From the NCBI GenBank assembly GCA_041172365.1, contig JBEDKD010000237.1, positions 1-14,367 on the forward strand: a stretch of 14,367 bases of DNA, read 5' to 3'. This document shows, in pieces, positions 8,672 to 14,367 of the stretch (positions are counted from its first letter, which is position 1; each line of letters starts with the position of its first letter). The position numbers and the translations under genes were made by a program. The DNA is from JBEDKD01 sp041172365. GTDB taxonomy: Bacteria; Cyanobacteriota; Cyanobacteriia; Cyanobacteriales; Microcoleaceae. Under the pieces are notes generated by a model, which was not told where the DNA came from, searched no databases, and saw only the letters and a program-made list of their open reading frames with translations.

Positions 8672-8728
8672 GTAGTGGGAGCGTCTCGCTCCCTAGGGCT
8701 CTAATAGGGAGCGAGACGCTCCCACTAC
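8672..8728. repeat. Perfect 24-bp inverted repeat (GGGAGCGAGACGCTCCC type)
   Basis: Arms 8672-8695 and 8705-8728 are perfectly complementary with a 9-base loop. Each arm is itself nearly palindromic (GGGAGCG-TCT-CGCTCCC). The core GAGCGAGACGCTC also occurs near 266-279 in the first MITE-like element, so it is probably a dispersed repeat. There is no adjacent T-run, so it is not a typical intrinsic terminator. It sits just upstream of the doubtful minus-strand frame at 8334-8663. Confidence 0.75.
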
Positions 8729-8756
8729 CAATTTACAACTAGGAGATGCTCTCGGG

Positions 8757-8847
8757 CACATTCGTGTCAACTTAAGCCGAAAGCCGCCAGCCCGGGGTTA
8801 AAACCACTGACGGACTAAGAATTTGACCTTAAGTTGACACCAATGTG
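8757..8847. repeat. 91-bp MITE-like element with 20-bp terminal inverted repeats
   Basis: The left end CACATTCGTGTCAACTTAAG (8757-8776) matches the reverse complement of 8828-8847 at 19 of 20 positions. The 51-bp interior contains the GC-rich block CCAGCCCGGGGTTAAAACC. No coding frame fits. Defined ends with a short non-coding interior indicate a small non-autonomous repeat or a structured RNA hairpin. The remaining spacer to 9012 holds no gene I can support. Confidence 0.6.
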
Positions 8848-9012
8848 GCGCAGACTGCACGATCGCGCATAGTATTCGGACAAAGAATCTATCGCGAAAA
8901 ACCGATAATTTATCATCCGAATGCTTCGCCCTCTTCTGATATTTCCCAAACCCGGAGGCTCCCAGTGTAAGCACAGAAGGATTGGGGAAAATTGCTATAA
9001 GTCTTAATTCTA

Positions 9013-9870
9013 TCAATTTTCTGGCTCAAAAAGAGTTAAGGAAAGTTGATAGAGTTGACGACGGGGCAGAGAGGTTTGTTGAGAAAGTTGACGGGTGGCT
9101 TGCGATCGCGTTAACCCTTGTTTCAATAATTCTTGCAATTCGGCTTTAATAGCATCTTCCGATAAAATCAGAGGAATTTCTGCTACCCCACCGAGAATAA
9201 TCGTATATTCACCTTTAGGCTCTTTCTCATTATAATAAAGCAGAGCATCACCGAGAGTCCCTCGCCAAATTTCTTCATGGATTTTCGTTAATTCTCGCGC
9301 CAAAACAATTTCTCTTTCTGAGCCAAAACTATCGACAAAATCTTGGAGTGTTTGACGCACCCGATGGGGGGCTTCATATAAAATAATAGTGCGAGACTCT
9401 CGCGTAAATTCTTCTAATTTAGCTTGTCTTTCCTTTGCCTTAGTCGGTAAAAAACCTTCAAAAATAAAGCGATCGGTAGGGAGTCCCGATACACTTAATC
9501 CGGTAATACTAGCACTGACACCCGGAATGGGTATAATGTTAATATTCGCATCGGCACAAGCCTTAACTAATTCATAACCGGGATCGGAAATTCCGGGCAT
9601 TCCCGCATCGGTGACAAGCGCGATCGCGTTGCCTTGATGTAATTTTTCTAATAACTCACCAAGACGTTGAAAACGATTATGATCGTGATAACTAATTTGA
9701 GGAGTTTTGACTTGAAAATGCTGTAAAAGTTTGCCAGTATGACGGGTATCTTCCGCCGCGATTAAATCAACATTTTGTAAAATTCGTACCGCGCGAAATG
9801 TCATATCTTCTAAATTACCAATGGGAGTACCCACTATATAAAGAGTTCCGGGTTTAACTGATGATGGCAT
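9013..9870 (-). CDS. rsmI: 16S rRNA (cytidine(1402)-2'-O)-methyltransferase RsmI
   Basis: RsmI uses S-adenosylmethionine to 2'-O-methylate C1402 in the decoding centre of 16S rRNA, acting on the 30S subunit in the cytoplasm. The 285-residue length is normal. Family signatures are all present: LYIVGTPIGNLEDMTFRA (10-27) at the N-terminus of the tetrapyrrole-methylase fold, AAEDTRHTGKLL (38-49), SYHDHN (60-65), ALVTDAGMPGISDPG (84-98) and IPIPGVSA (about 113-120), followed by the FEGFLP, LYEAPHR and ARELTKIHEE blocks. A basic C-terminal segment (GLTRSQATRQLS) follows. The ATG start abuts the expected N-terminus, although no clear Shine-Dalgarno is visible. It is divergent from the CRR6 homologue across a 468-bp spacer, so it is likely transcribed alone. 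Identification is secure. Confidence 0.97.
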   Translation of the reverse strand: MPSSVKPGTLYIVGTPIGNLEDMTFRAVRILQNVDLIAAEDTRHTGKLLQHFQVKTPQISYHDHNRFQRLGELLEKLHQGNAIALVTDAGMPGISDPGYELVKACADANINIIPIPGVSASITGLSVSGLPTDRFIFEGFLPTKAKERQAKLEEFTRESRTIILYEAPHRVRQTLQDFVDSFGSEREIVLARELTKIHEEIWRGTLGDALLYYNEKEPKGEYTIILGGVAEIPLILSEDAIKAELQELLKQGLTRSQATRQLSQQTSLPRRQLYQLSLTLFEPEN

Positions 9871-10297
9871 TGTTTCATAATAAATGATAATCTTTTATAG
9901 CTTTTCTCAGATAAATGAGGTATCATGTCACTGACTCACTCAAATGTCGAAAAAAACATCATTAGAACTATAATTGGCGATTGAGTTATAGCCTCGTTAT
10001 CAGTCCAGGGAAGATCAGGAATTGAGTGTTTGACAAGGGGCCAGTCCTCGACTCACTGCTCTTTTCTCACCCATAGTAAGAAATATTATACGGCATTACT
10101 AAACTAATGAACGCTTCTTCTATTGATTTCTGACAAAAAATATAGTGTTGACTTCAATGGGAGTTTGATTCTAACCTTATTTGCCACTGGGTTGAGCTCG
10201 GACCGATAATTCAGGGACAGGGCTATGGGGACACCACGTCGCCCTTTCCCTACTATATCGCGATCGTTTTTGTCAGATATATCATTGAGAAATAGGA

Positions 10298-10303
10298 TAC
10301 AAT
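10298..10303 (+). promoter_or_regulatory. Candidate -10 box for crr6
   Basis: TACAAT lies 35 bp before the crr6 ATG, a sensible distance for a short leader. The nearest -35-like sequence (TTGTCA at 10270-10275) is 22 bases away, too far for a standard sigma-70 promoter, so this would have to be a -35-independent type or is wrong. Confidence 0.25.
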
Positions 10304-10320
10304 ATCAAGGAAATAATTTG

Positions 10321-10328
10321 AGGAAAGG
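10321..10328 (+). promoter_or_regulatory. Ribosome binding site of crr6
   Basis: AGGAAAGG ends 10 bases before the ATG at 10339. It is one of the clearest Shine-Dalgarno sequences in the window and supports the chosen start. Confidence 0.6.
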
Positions 10329-10338
10329 TTGAATTGAG

Positions 10339-10824
10339 ATGAGTATTACGATAAAATTGAATGCTGATATCATTAATAATTTAGATTTATCTCCGGCTAA
10401 AAATATTATTGATACTTGGTTACAAGAAGGCGCGATCGTGTCTCACGAGCAAGAATTAACCATTGAAATAGACTTCCCACGCGATCAGTTTGATCCACGG
10501 GAATTATCAGAAATTCCCGAAATTCGATTATGGTTTATTCGCCTAGATGCCTGTTATCCTTGGTTGCCATTTCTCTTAGATTGGAAAAGTGGAGAATTAG
10601 CCCGTTATGTCGCGATGTTAGTCCCCCATCAATTCCATCGCACTGAGGGAATAAAATATAATCCTGAAGCCTTAGAAATTTTTTTAATGCACAAAATTTT
10701 TATTTTGACGGATTGGTTAAAACTACAGGGTATTTCTAGTCAATCTAAATTAAAATCCCTTTCTCAAATGTTAGGTTATGAATTAGATGATGGTTTTTTT
10801 GATATGATCGATCGCGTTAGTTGA
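10339..10824 (+). CDS. crr6: CRR6 family NdhI maturation factor (DUF1817-type)
   Basis: This is a homologue of CHLORORESPIRATORY REDUCTION 6. In plants CRR6 is needed to assemble NdhI, the iron-sulfur subunit of the hydrophilic arm, into the photosynthetic NDH-1 complex. The cyanobacterial protein is assumed to do the same in the cytoplasm. The family core is recognisable: PFLLDWKSGELARYVAMLVP (77-96) running into PHQFHRTEGIKYNPEALEIF (96-115), MHKIF (117-121), and the C-terminal LGYELDDGFFDMID (145-158). No signal peptide or membrane segment is seen. The 161-residue length fits the family. The start has a good Shine-Dalgarno. It stands alone, away from any ndh gene, as single copies usually do. 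Recognition is from memory of the family motif, not a search. Confidence 0.85.
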   Translation: MSITIKLNADIINNLDLSPAKNIIDTWLQEGAIVSHEQELTIEIDFPRDQFDPRELSEIPEIRLWFIRLDACYPWLPFLLDWKSGELARYVAMLVPHQFHRTEGIKYNPEALEIFLMHKIFILTDWLKLQGISSQSKLKSLSQMLGYELDDGFFDMIDRVS

Positions 10825-10858
10825 TAGGTGTTAAGGGTGAGGTTCGAGGTATTAAGTT

Positions 10859-10880
10859 GCCAGGGACTTAAGTCCCTGGC
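10859..10880. terminator. Perfect 22-bp palindrome after crr6
   Basis: The 22 bases 10859-10880 (GCCAGGGACTT then its exact complement) form a perfect palindrome 34 bp after the crr6 stop codon. There is no T-run behind it, so termination is uncertain. A related GGGACT/AGTCCC-type hairpin occurs at 12412-12432, so it may instead be a dispersed repeat. Confidence 0.4.
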
Positions 10881-11473
10881 TAATAGCTAAATGCCTCTGA
10901 AGAGGACTTAATAATTTATTCGTGGGAGCAAAGACAACAAAATAATAAAATAGGCTAAAACCTATATCCCAAAAGACTTTGAAACTCTTGGTATTTTTTT
11001 TGTAGATATGGGTTTGAGTTTTTTTGCCTTCGGTGTATTTCCCTTGTCTCCCCAGGATTTGATGCTTATTTCATCATCAAAAATGTTTAAGTATAGCAAG
11101 TCTAAATCATTCATAAAGATTTGTAGGTAGTGCTCTCGTGCCTACCCCTCATCAATCAGGGCAACCACGGGGGGATTGCCCCTACAAAAATATTACGATG
11201 GAAATAGGATTGCTATATCATAATTCCTCTGAGGAAGAATTTAGCTGTAAGACAAGGGTTTTAAACCCTGACAGATTAATGTTTTGAGCTTAACAAACAG
11301 AGCGAGAGTTTAATTTCACCCTTAGAGGAAGCCCCAAACATTAACTTAGGAAGGGAAATTAAATAACTTGACTATTTGGTTAATCAGGGAGCCTTTGAGA
11401 GCGAAAGCTGGAACAATGATTGCACTACTTTATTAATTTTTAATTCCTGAAAAATAGGATGAAAAACGGAATA
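10881..11473. other. Repeat-rich spacer between crr6 and the cNMP-fold gene
   Basis: No gene is supported. Besides the element at 11092-11217 it contains short dyads (CCTCTGAAGAGG near 10893; AGGGTTTTAAACCCT near 11255). The A/T-rich stretch before the cNMP gene's stop codon shows no strong hairpin, so I cannot place that gene's terminator. Confidence 0.4.
11092..11217. repeat. MITE-like element with TATAGCAA terminal inverted repeats
   Basis: TATAGCAA (11092-11099) and TTGCTATA (11210-11217) are exact inverted ends of a 126-bp non-coding unit. Inside them TTTGTAGG (11120-11127) pairs with CCTACAAA (11181-11188), and GGGCAA/TTGCCC (11159-11164, 11176-11181) makes an inner hairpin. The ends match those of 193-384. 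The inner layout matches 1-124. Confidence 0.55.
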
Positions 11474-12067
11474 TTAACTACCCGAAAGAGGAGAACTAGA
11501 AACACTCTGCACTAACCAATTAAATTTGGCTTTAGCTAGGATTATGTTGTCAATAACACTGGGATTTATTTCATCCTTTTCTTCCCAGTTGGGATGATCA
11601 TGAGCTTCTTTAAGCTCCTTATCATCAGCATAACCTAAAAGTCTCACTGTGCCGCGCATTCTATCAGAGAGACATAAAGAAATGCCGTGATAAAATCGAG
11701 AAGCAAATCCCAGATCCTCTTGAAGTTTTTTAGTCAAATTCAGGCGAGAAATAGCTAAAACTTCCGTTTCGGCAATGGCCTTTACTGTTGCCAAAGGTGG
11801 ACGATCATCAATAAAAGAAATTTCTCCCACAATTTCACCATGATAAATTTTTGCCAATTCCTTATCACCATCTTCCGAAGAAATAAAAACACTCAAGATA
11901 CCACTTAAAACAATATAAATAGCATCAATTTTTCGTCCTTCAGAAATTAAAATCATGCCAGAATGTAATCTTTCTTTTTTACTTTTTCGCACCAGCCAAT
12001 CAAGATCAGAATTATTTAACTCACCTAAAAAAATGAATAGAGATTGTTGACGACTGTTAAGCAACAT
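11474..12067 (-). CDS. Stand-alone cyclic-nucleotide-binding-fold protein without DNA-binding domain
   Basis: One CRP/PKA-type cNMP-binding beta-roll covers about residues 15-115 (SGMILISEG, 36-44; YIVLSGILSVF, 51-61; the phosphate-binding cassette GEISFIDDRPPLAT, 81-94). Only a helical tail follows (about 120-185) with no helix-turn-helix, so this is not a CRP-type regulator but probably a protein-protein or sensor module. In classical cassettes the Arg that contacts the cyclic phosphate sits where this protein has Pro91, so it may not bind cAMP or cGMP in the usual way. I chose the ATG at 12067 because GGAAG (12076-12080) lies 8 bases upstream. An in-frame ATG at 12082 and TTG at 12085 lack any ribosome-binding site. 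Partner and process unknown. No operon neighbour is evident. Confidence 0.85.
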   Translation of the reverse strand: MLLNSRQQSLFIFLGELNNSDLDWLVRKSKKERLHSGMILISEGRKIDAIYIVLSGILSVFISSEDGDKELAKIYHGEIVGEISFIDDRPPLATVKAIAETEVLAISRLNLTKKLQEDLGFASRFYHGISLCLSDRMRGTVRLLGYADDKELKEAHDHPNWEEKDEINPSVIDNIILAKAKFNWLVQSVSSSPLSGS

Positions 12068-12210
12068 ATTTTTTACTTCCATCAATTATGACATTTTATT
12101 AATAGATGAACCTGAATAAAACCAGACATAAAAAAAGAATCGTGATGATTTTTCGGGGACTGAAAAATACAGCAAGGTACAGTGATTAAAGTCTGTTTAT
12201 GGCGATTTTT

Positions 12211-12363
12211 TTATCTCTGATACCGATCAACCTGAACTACGCGTTTTTGGGATTTTTCTGCGCGATCGTGCGGAACAAGAATAATCTTATTGCCGTTAAA
12301 TGCCAAACATCTTTTTTTGTACTGCGTACATTTGGTTTTACCGATATTAATTGATTTTACCAT
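12211..12363 (-). CDS. Candidate 50-residue basic small protein
   Basis: An ATG-started frame of 50 codons sits between the glycosyltransferase and the cNMP-fold gene, on the same strand. The protein is basic, with KCTQYKKRCLAFNGNKIILV (about 11-30) followed by a charged tail ending VVQVDRYQR. The two cysteines, the hydrophobic strand-like core and the HIP1 core inside make it look more like coding sequence than chance. A GTG at 12381 would give 56 residues; an in-frame stop lies just before it. No Shine-Dalgarno is visible at either start. I do not recognise it. It could also be the tail of a decayed gene. Confidence 0.4.
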   Translation of the reverse strand: MVKSINIGKTKCTQYKKRCLAFNGNKIILVPHDRAEKSQKRVVQVDRYQR

Positions 12364-12381
12364 AAGTGGTAAATATTTCAC

Positions 12382-12709
12382 GGGAGACTAAAGTCGCCTC
12401 GGACTTTTCATCCCTGGACTAAAGTCACAGGGTTTTCATACTATTTTTTATCACGACTTCCCAGGGGAAATAGGGGTAAGTAATAGTACATAGTCCTTGT
12501 CATCTGAGTCCATTTTAGCTCTACAGAAAAGAGAGTGGGGTTTAGAGTTTCAGGTGTTTGGATGTTTCCACAATTTTGCGATCCTCCTCAAACCTAAAAC
12601 CTAAAACCTTAACTGGGCTGATAATGATCACCATATCACTATATGGTAAAGTTTCCTTGAGAAACTAAACTTTTGTCATAGTCTGTGGTAATTCCAGAGA
12701 ATTTGACTC
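12382..12709. other. Spacer downstream of the glycosyltransferase gene
   Basis: No gene is supported. It holds two GACTAAAGTC copies (about 12386 and 12417) in a repeat-like block, the second inside the hairpin CCCTG...CAGGG at 12412-12432. It also has a short dyad ACCATAT/ATATGGT (12630-12636, 12641-12647), a second small one AGTTTC/GAAACT (12650-12655, 12661-12666), and a threefold heptamer-like CTAAAAC run near 12590-12610. The two dyads lie just past the glycosyltransferase stop and could mark its 3' end, but no T-run follows. Confidence 0.35.
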
Positions 12710-14125
12710 CTAAGTTGCCAAAGTTGTTTCCCAAGAACGAGGTTGGGGTAAATTCCAAAATTCTTGATCCAGAATTGACTGAGCTAATAAGCGACGATAA
12801 AGATTACTTAATTGAATCGCCGTGCTCGTCCAACTAAATTTTTCTGTGACTCTCGCGGAGGCTTGTTTTCTTAACTTCCGAGCCCATAATTCATCACCTA
12901 AAATACGATCGATCGCGGCTCCAAAAGCTTCAATATCTTGGGGTGGAACTAATAAACCCGTTTCTTCAGGTACAACTGTAAACTTTAACCCGCCCACATT
13001 AGACGCGACAACAGGAGTACCACAGGCCATTGCTTCAATAGCAACCAGTCCAAAAGGTTCATAGAGACTGGGAACAACACAGACATCGGAAGCCGTATAA
13101 TATAAAGGTAGAACATCGTGATCTAACTTACCTGTAAATAAGGTGACAGAAGTTAATCCTAATGTTTCTACTAATTGGATCATACGTTCTTTTTCCTGGT
13201 CTTCGGGTTGTTCGGGATCGTTACTTCCGGTTAAAATTAAACGGAAATTGCCCTTAGTTTTGGAGTGACACATCGCGACAGCTTTGACTAAAGTTTCCAC
13301 ACCCTTACGGGTATCAAAGCGTCCCACATATAAAACAATTTGCTCGGTTTCACCAAAACCAAGTTGTGCGCGTGCTTCGGCTTTGGGCATAATACGAAAC
13401 TTATCAATATCCGTACCACAAGGTATCACTTCAATCCTACCTTGGGATGATACTAATTCTCTGAGGGTTTCCTGCTCTTGGGGACTGGTAGCAACGACAC
13501 AGTTAGCTTGTTCTAAAATTTGTTTTTCTAAGGTTAAGCGTGTTTGGGCAATGGGAGGTCTTTTTTTGCGTGACGGATATTCCAGTGCGCCTAAAAAGTG
13601 ATAGGTATGAACTAATTGAATATTATGAGATTTTTGTAATTCTAAACCTGCCCAAGCTGATAACCAATCATTAGTATGCACTAAAGGGTAATTTGTGCCT
13701 TCTTTCGTTTGAAATTTATGAAAAGCCTCTAAAAATTCTGGCATATATTCAAACAATTCGTCTCGTGCAATAAAGTTTTGGGGGCCTGCCTGGAGACGGA
13801 TGGTGCGACAATAGGGGGAATGTTGAACGATCCCCAGATCATCAGGATTCGTTTTGCGGGTAAACATATCTACCTGCCATCCTAATTTGGCTAAGGCTTC
13901 TCCCACTTGACGCACATAGATATTTTGCCCCCCCGCGTCTTGACTGCCCACTGGAGCCGCAGGATCGCCATAATCGGAGATTAACGCGATCGGTTGTCTT
14001 TTTGGTCCCTTGAAACCAGAAGATTTAAGAATGCCTTTGCTAGAGTTAGGAGCGGATGAGGGCCCGGATAAGGATGGGACCTCTGTGCCTTGGGTGTTTT
14101 TAGGTGGTTGATTCATTTCTGACAT
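12710..14125 (-). CDS. GT4 family glycosyltransferase, sucrose-phosphate-synthase/MshA-like
   Basis: A GT-B fold retaining glycosyltransferase that uses a sugar nucleotide. Acceptor and product are unknown. The N-terminal half carries GDPAAPVGSQDAGGQNIYV (53-71; the GGQN loop lines up with SPS and MshA enzymes) and LVHTNDW (148-154). The donor half has YVGRFDTRKG (266-275; Arg269 and Lys274 at the phosphate-contact positions) and EPFGLVAIEA (356-365), an E-x7-E pair (Glu356, Glu364) typical of GT4, followed by CGTPVVASNVGG (368-379). The first 40 residues are a Pro/Ser-rich, probably disordered tail absent from minimal GT4 enzymes; the next Met (4) would change little. No signal peptide or membrane span. 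Its upstream flank is a group II intron end, so its leader is only 38 bp unless the intron is spliced or carries the promoter. Sucrose, exopolysaccharide or glycolipid synthesis are all possible. Confidence 0.93.
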   Translation of the reverse strand: MSEMNQPPKNTQGTEVPSLSGPSSAPNSSKGILKSSGFKGPKRQPIALISDYGDPAAPVGSQDAGGQNIYVRQVGEALAKLGWQVDMFTRKTNPDDLGIVQHSPYCRTIRLQAGPQNFIARDELFEYMPEFLEAFHKFQTKEGTNYPLVHTNDWLSAWAGLELQKSHNIQLVHTYHFLGALEYPSRKKRPPIAQTRLTLEKQILEQANCVVATSPQEQETLRELVSSQGRIEVIPCGTDIDKFRIMPKAEARAQLGFGETEQIVLYVGRFDTRKGVETLVKAVAMCHSKTKGNFRLILTGSNDPEQPEDQEKERMIQLVETLGLTSVTLFTGKLDHDVLPLYYTASDVCVVPSLYEPFGLVAIEAMACGTPVVASNVGGLKFTVVPEETGLLVPPQDIEAFGAAIDRILGDELWARKLRKQASARVTEKFSWTSTAIQLSNLYRRLLAQSILDQEFWNLPQPRSWETTLAT

Positions 14126-14163
14126 CTTTAGGTTTTCTTGACTATTTTAACAATTCTTTTCTT

Positions 14164-14367
14164 GTTAAACTAAGCGAGACTCTCGCGAGTCCCGCTCGTC
14201 TTCAGAACCGTGCATGAGACTTTCACCTCACACGGCTCCTCACTTACTGGGCTCTTTTGTTATGAGTACCTCTATCCGACTTACTTCCCAAGATTACAGG
14301 AACGTCGTTAACCCATTTCCACTCCCACTTTTCCCATTCCTGGGCTAGTTTGTTCATGGTCTTTTTA
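14164..14367 (-). mobile_element. Group II intron, 3' end (domains V and VI), continuing off the right edge
   Basis: Read on the minus strand, 14238-14205 is a 34-base domain V: it opens GAGCCGTG, has a GAAA tetraloop in the middle and closes CACGGTTC. It has the same length, AGC catalytic triad and stem layout as classical group IIB domain V. Next comes a domain VI-like stem with a GCGA loop (14195-14174), then an unpaired A at 14171, eight bases from a terminal AAC. That fits a branch-point adenosine and an intron ending in AY. The 3' splice site would be 14164/14163. A minus-strand frame open to the window edge ends (TAA) just before domain V; its visible 40 residues do not look like a standard maturase tail. 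Whether the intron encodes a reverse transcriptase cannot be seen. Confidence 0.8.

Larger units (their letters stand above)
9871..10338. other. Divergent spacer between rsmI and crr6
   Basis: This 468-bp stretch must carry promoters for both genes. It shows an interrupted GC-rich hairpin (AGGGACAGGGC at 10213-10223 against GCCCTTTCCCT at 10241-10251) and CGCGATCG near 10259. I see no supported gene, only frames of about 20 codons. The stretch upstream of rsmI is A/T-rich with TATAAA-like sequence, but I find no well-spaced box pair. Confidence 0.4.

Noticed and set aside
8798..9016. 72-codon minus-strand frame just after rsmI
   Set aside because: It starts within the last codons of rsmI and runs into the right arm of the 91-bp inverted-repeat element. 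No domain is recognisable and repeat-derived sequence explains it.
12412..12432. Hairpin CCCTG...CAGGG followed by TTTT as a terminator
   Set aside because: The T-run would serve the plus strand, and no plus-strand gene ends here. It resembles the GACTAAAGTC repeat block beside it.
13284..13601. 105-codon plus-strand frame
   Set aside because: Wholly antisense to the conserved catalytic part of the glycosyltransferase gene; a shadow frame.
14146..14169. Operator-like dyad TTTAACAA-N8-TTGTTAAA upstream of the glycosyltransferase
   Set aside because: One half lies mostly in the intron's terminal bases and the other in flanking DNA, so the symmetry is probably accidental.
1..14367. CRISPR array, tRNA or rRNA genes
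   Set aside because: No regularly spaced direct repeats other than the 138-bp coding repeat, and no tRNA T-loop/acceptor pattern or rRNA segment was seen.

Overview
The window looks like cyanobacterial chromosome. The HIP1-type octamer GCGATCGC and its core CGATCG recur through the region (for example near 1118, 1450, 7166, 9101 and 9621). One gene encodes a CRR6-type NDH-1 assembly factor, which is specific to oxygenic phototrophs. The spacers are rich in small dispersed repeats and hairpins of the kind common in larger filamentous cyanobacteria. Genus cannot be read from the sequence.

Layout: 1-1175 is a gene-free leader holding small inverted-repeat elements. 1176-8273 (+) is one very large gene for a 2365-residue multidomain LamG protein. 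It has two small beta repeats, three LamG modules (one apparently inserted inside another), a coiled-coil pair carrying a recent 46-residue tandem repeat, and an uncharacterised C-terminal module with Gly/Ala/Ser-rich beta-type stretches and a terminal coiled coil. A strong hairpin at 8280-8316 closes it. 8334-9012 holds a small doubtful gene on the minus strand and three different dispersed repeats. 9013-9870 (-) is rsmI. 10339-10824 (+) is the CRR6 homologue, read divergently from rsmI. 10825-11473 is a repeat-rich spacer. 11474-12067 (-) is a stand-alone cyclic-nucleotide-binding-fold protein. 12211-12363 (-) is a possible 50-residue small protein. 12710-14125 (-) is a GT4 glycosyltransferase. 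14164-14367 (-) is the 3' end of a group II intron, with domains V and VI recognisable, ending 38 bp before the glycosyltransferase start codon and running off the right edge.

The genes do not form one pathway. rsmI (ribosome modification) and crr6 (photosynthetic NDH-1 biogenesis) are housekeeping genes. The glycosyltransferase and the cNMP-fold protein are isolated minus-strand genes. The giant gene stands alone between repeat-rich spacers with no evident partner, secretion gene or immunity gene. It is the most unusual object here: its architecture (nested LamG, repeat at the tip of a predicted coiled-coil hairpin, possible membrane-active C-terminus) does not match a system I can name. A role as a large adhesin, toxin-like or surface protein is inference only.
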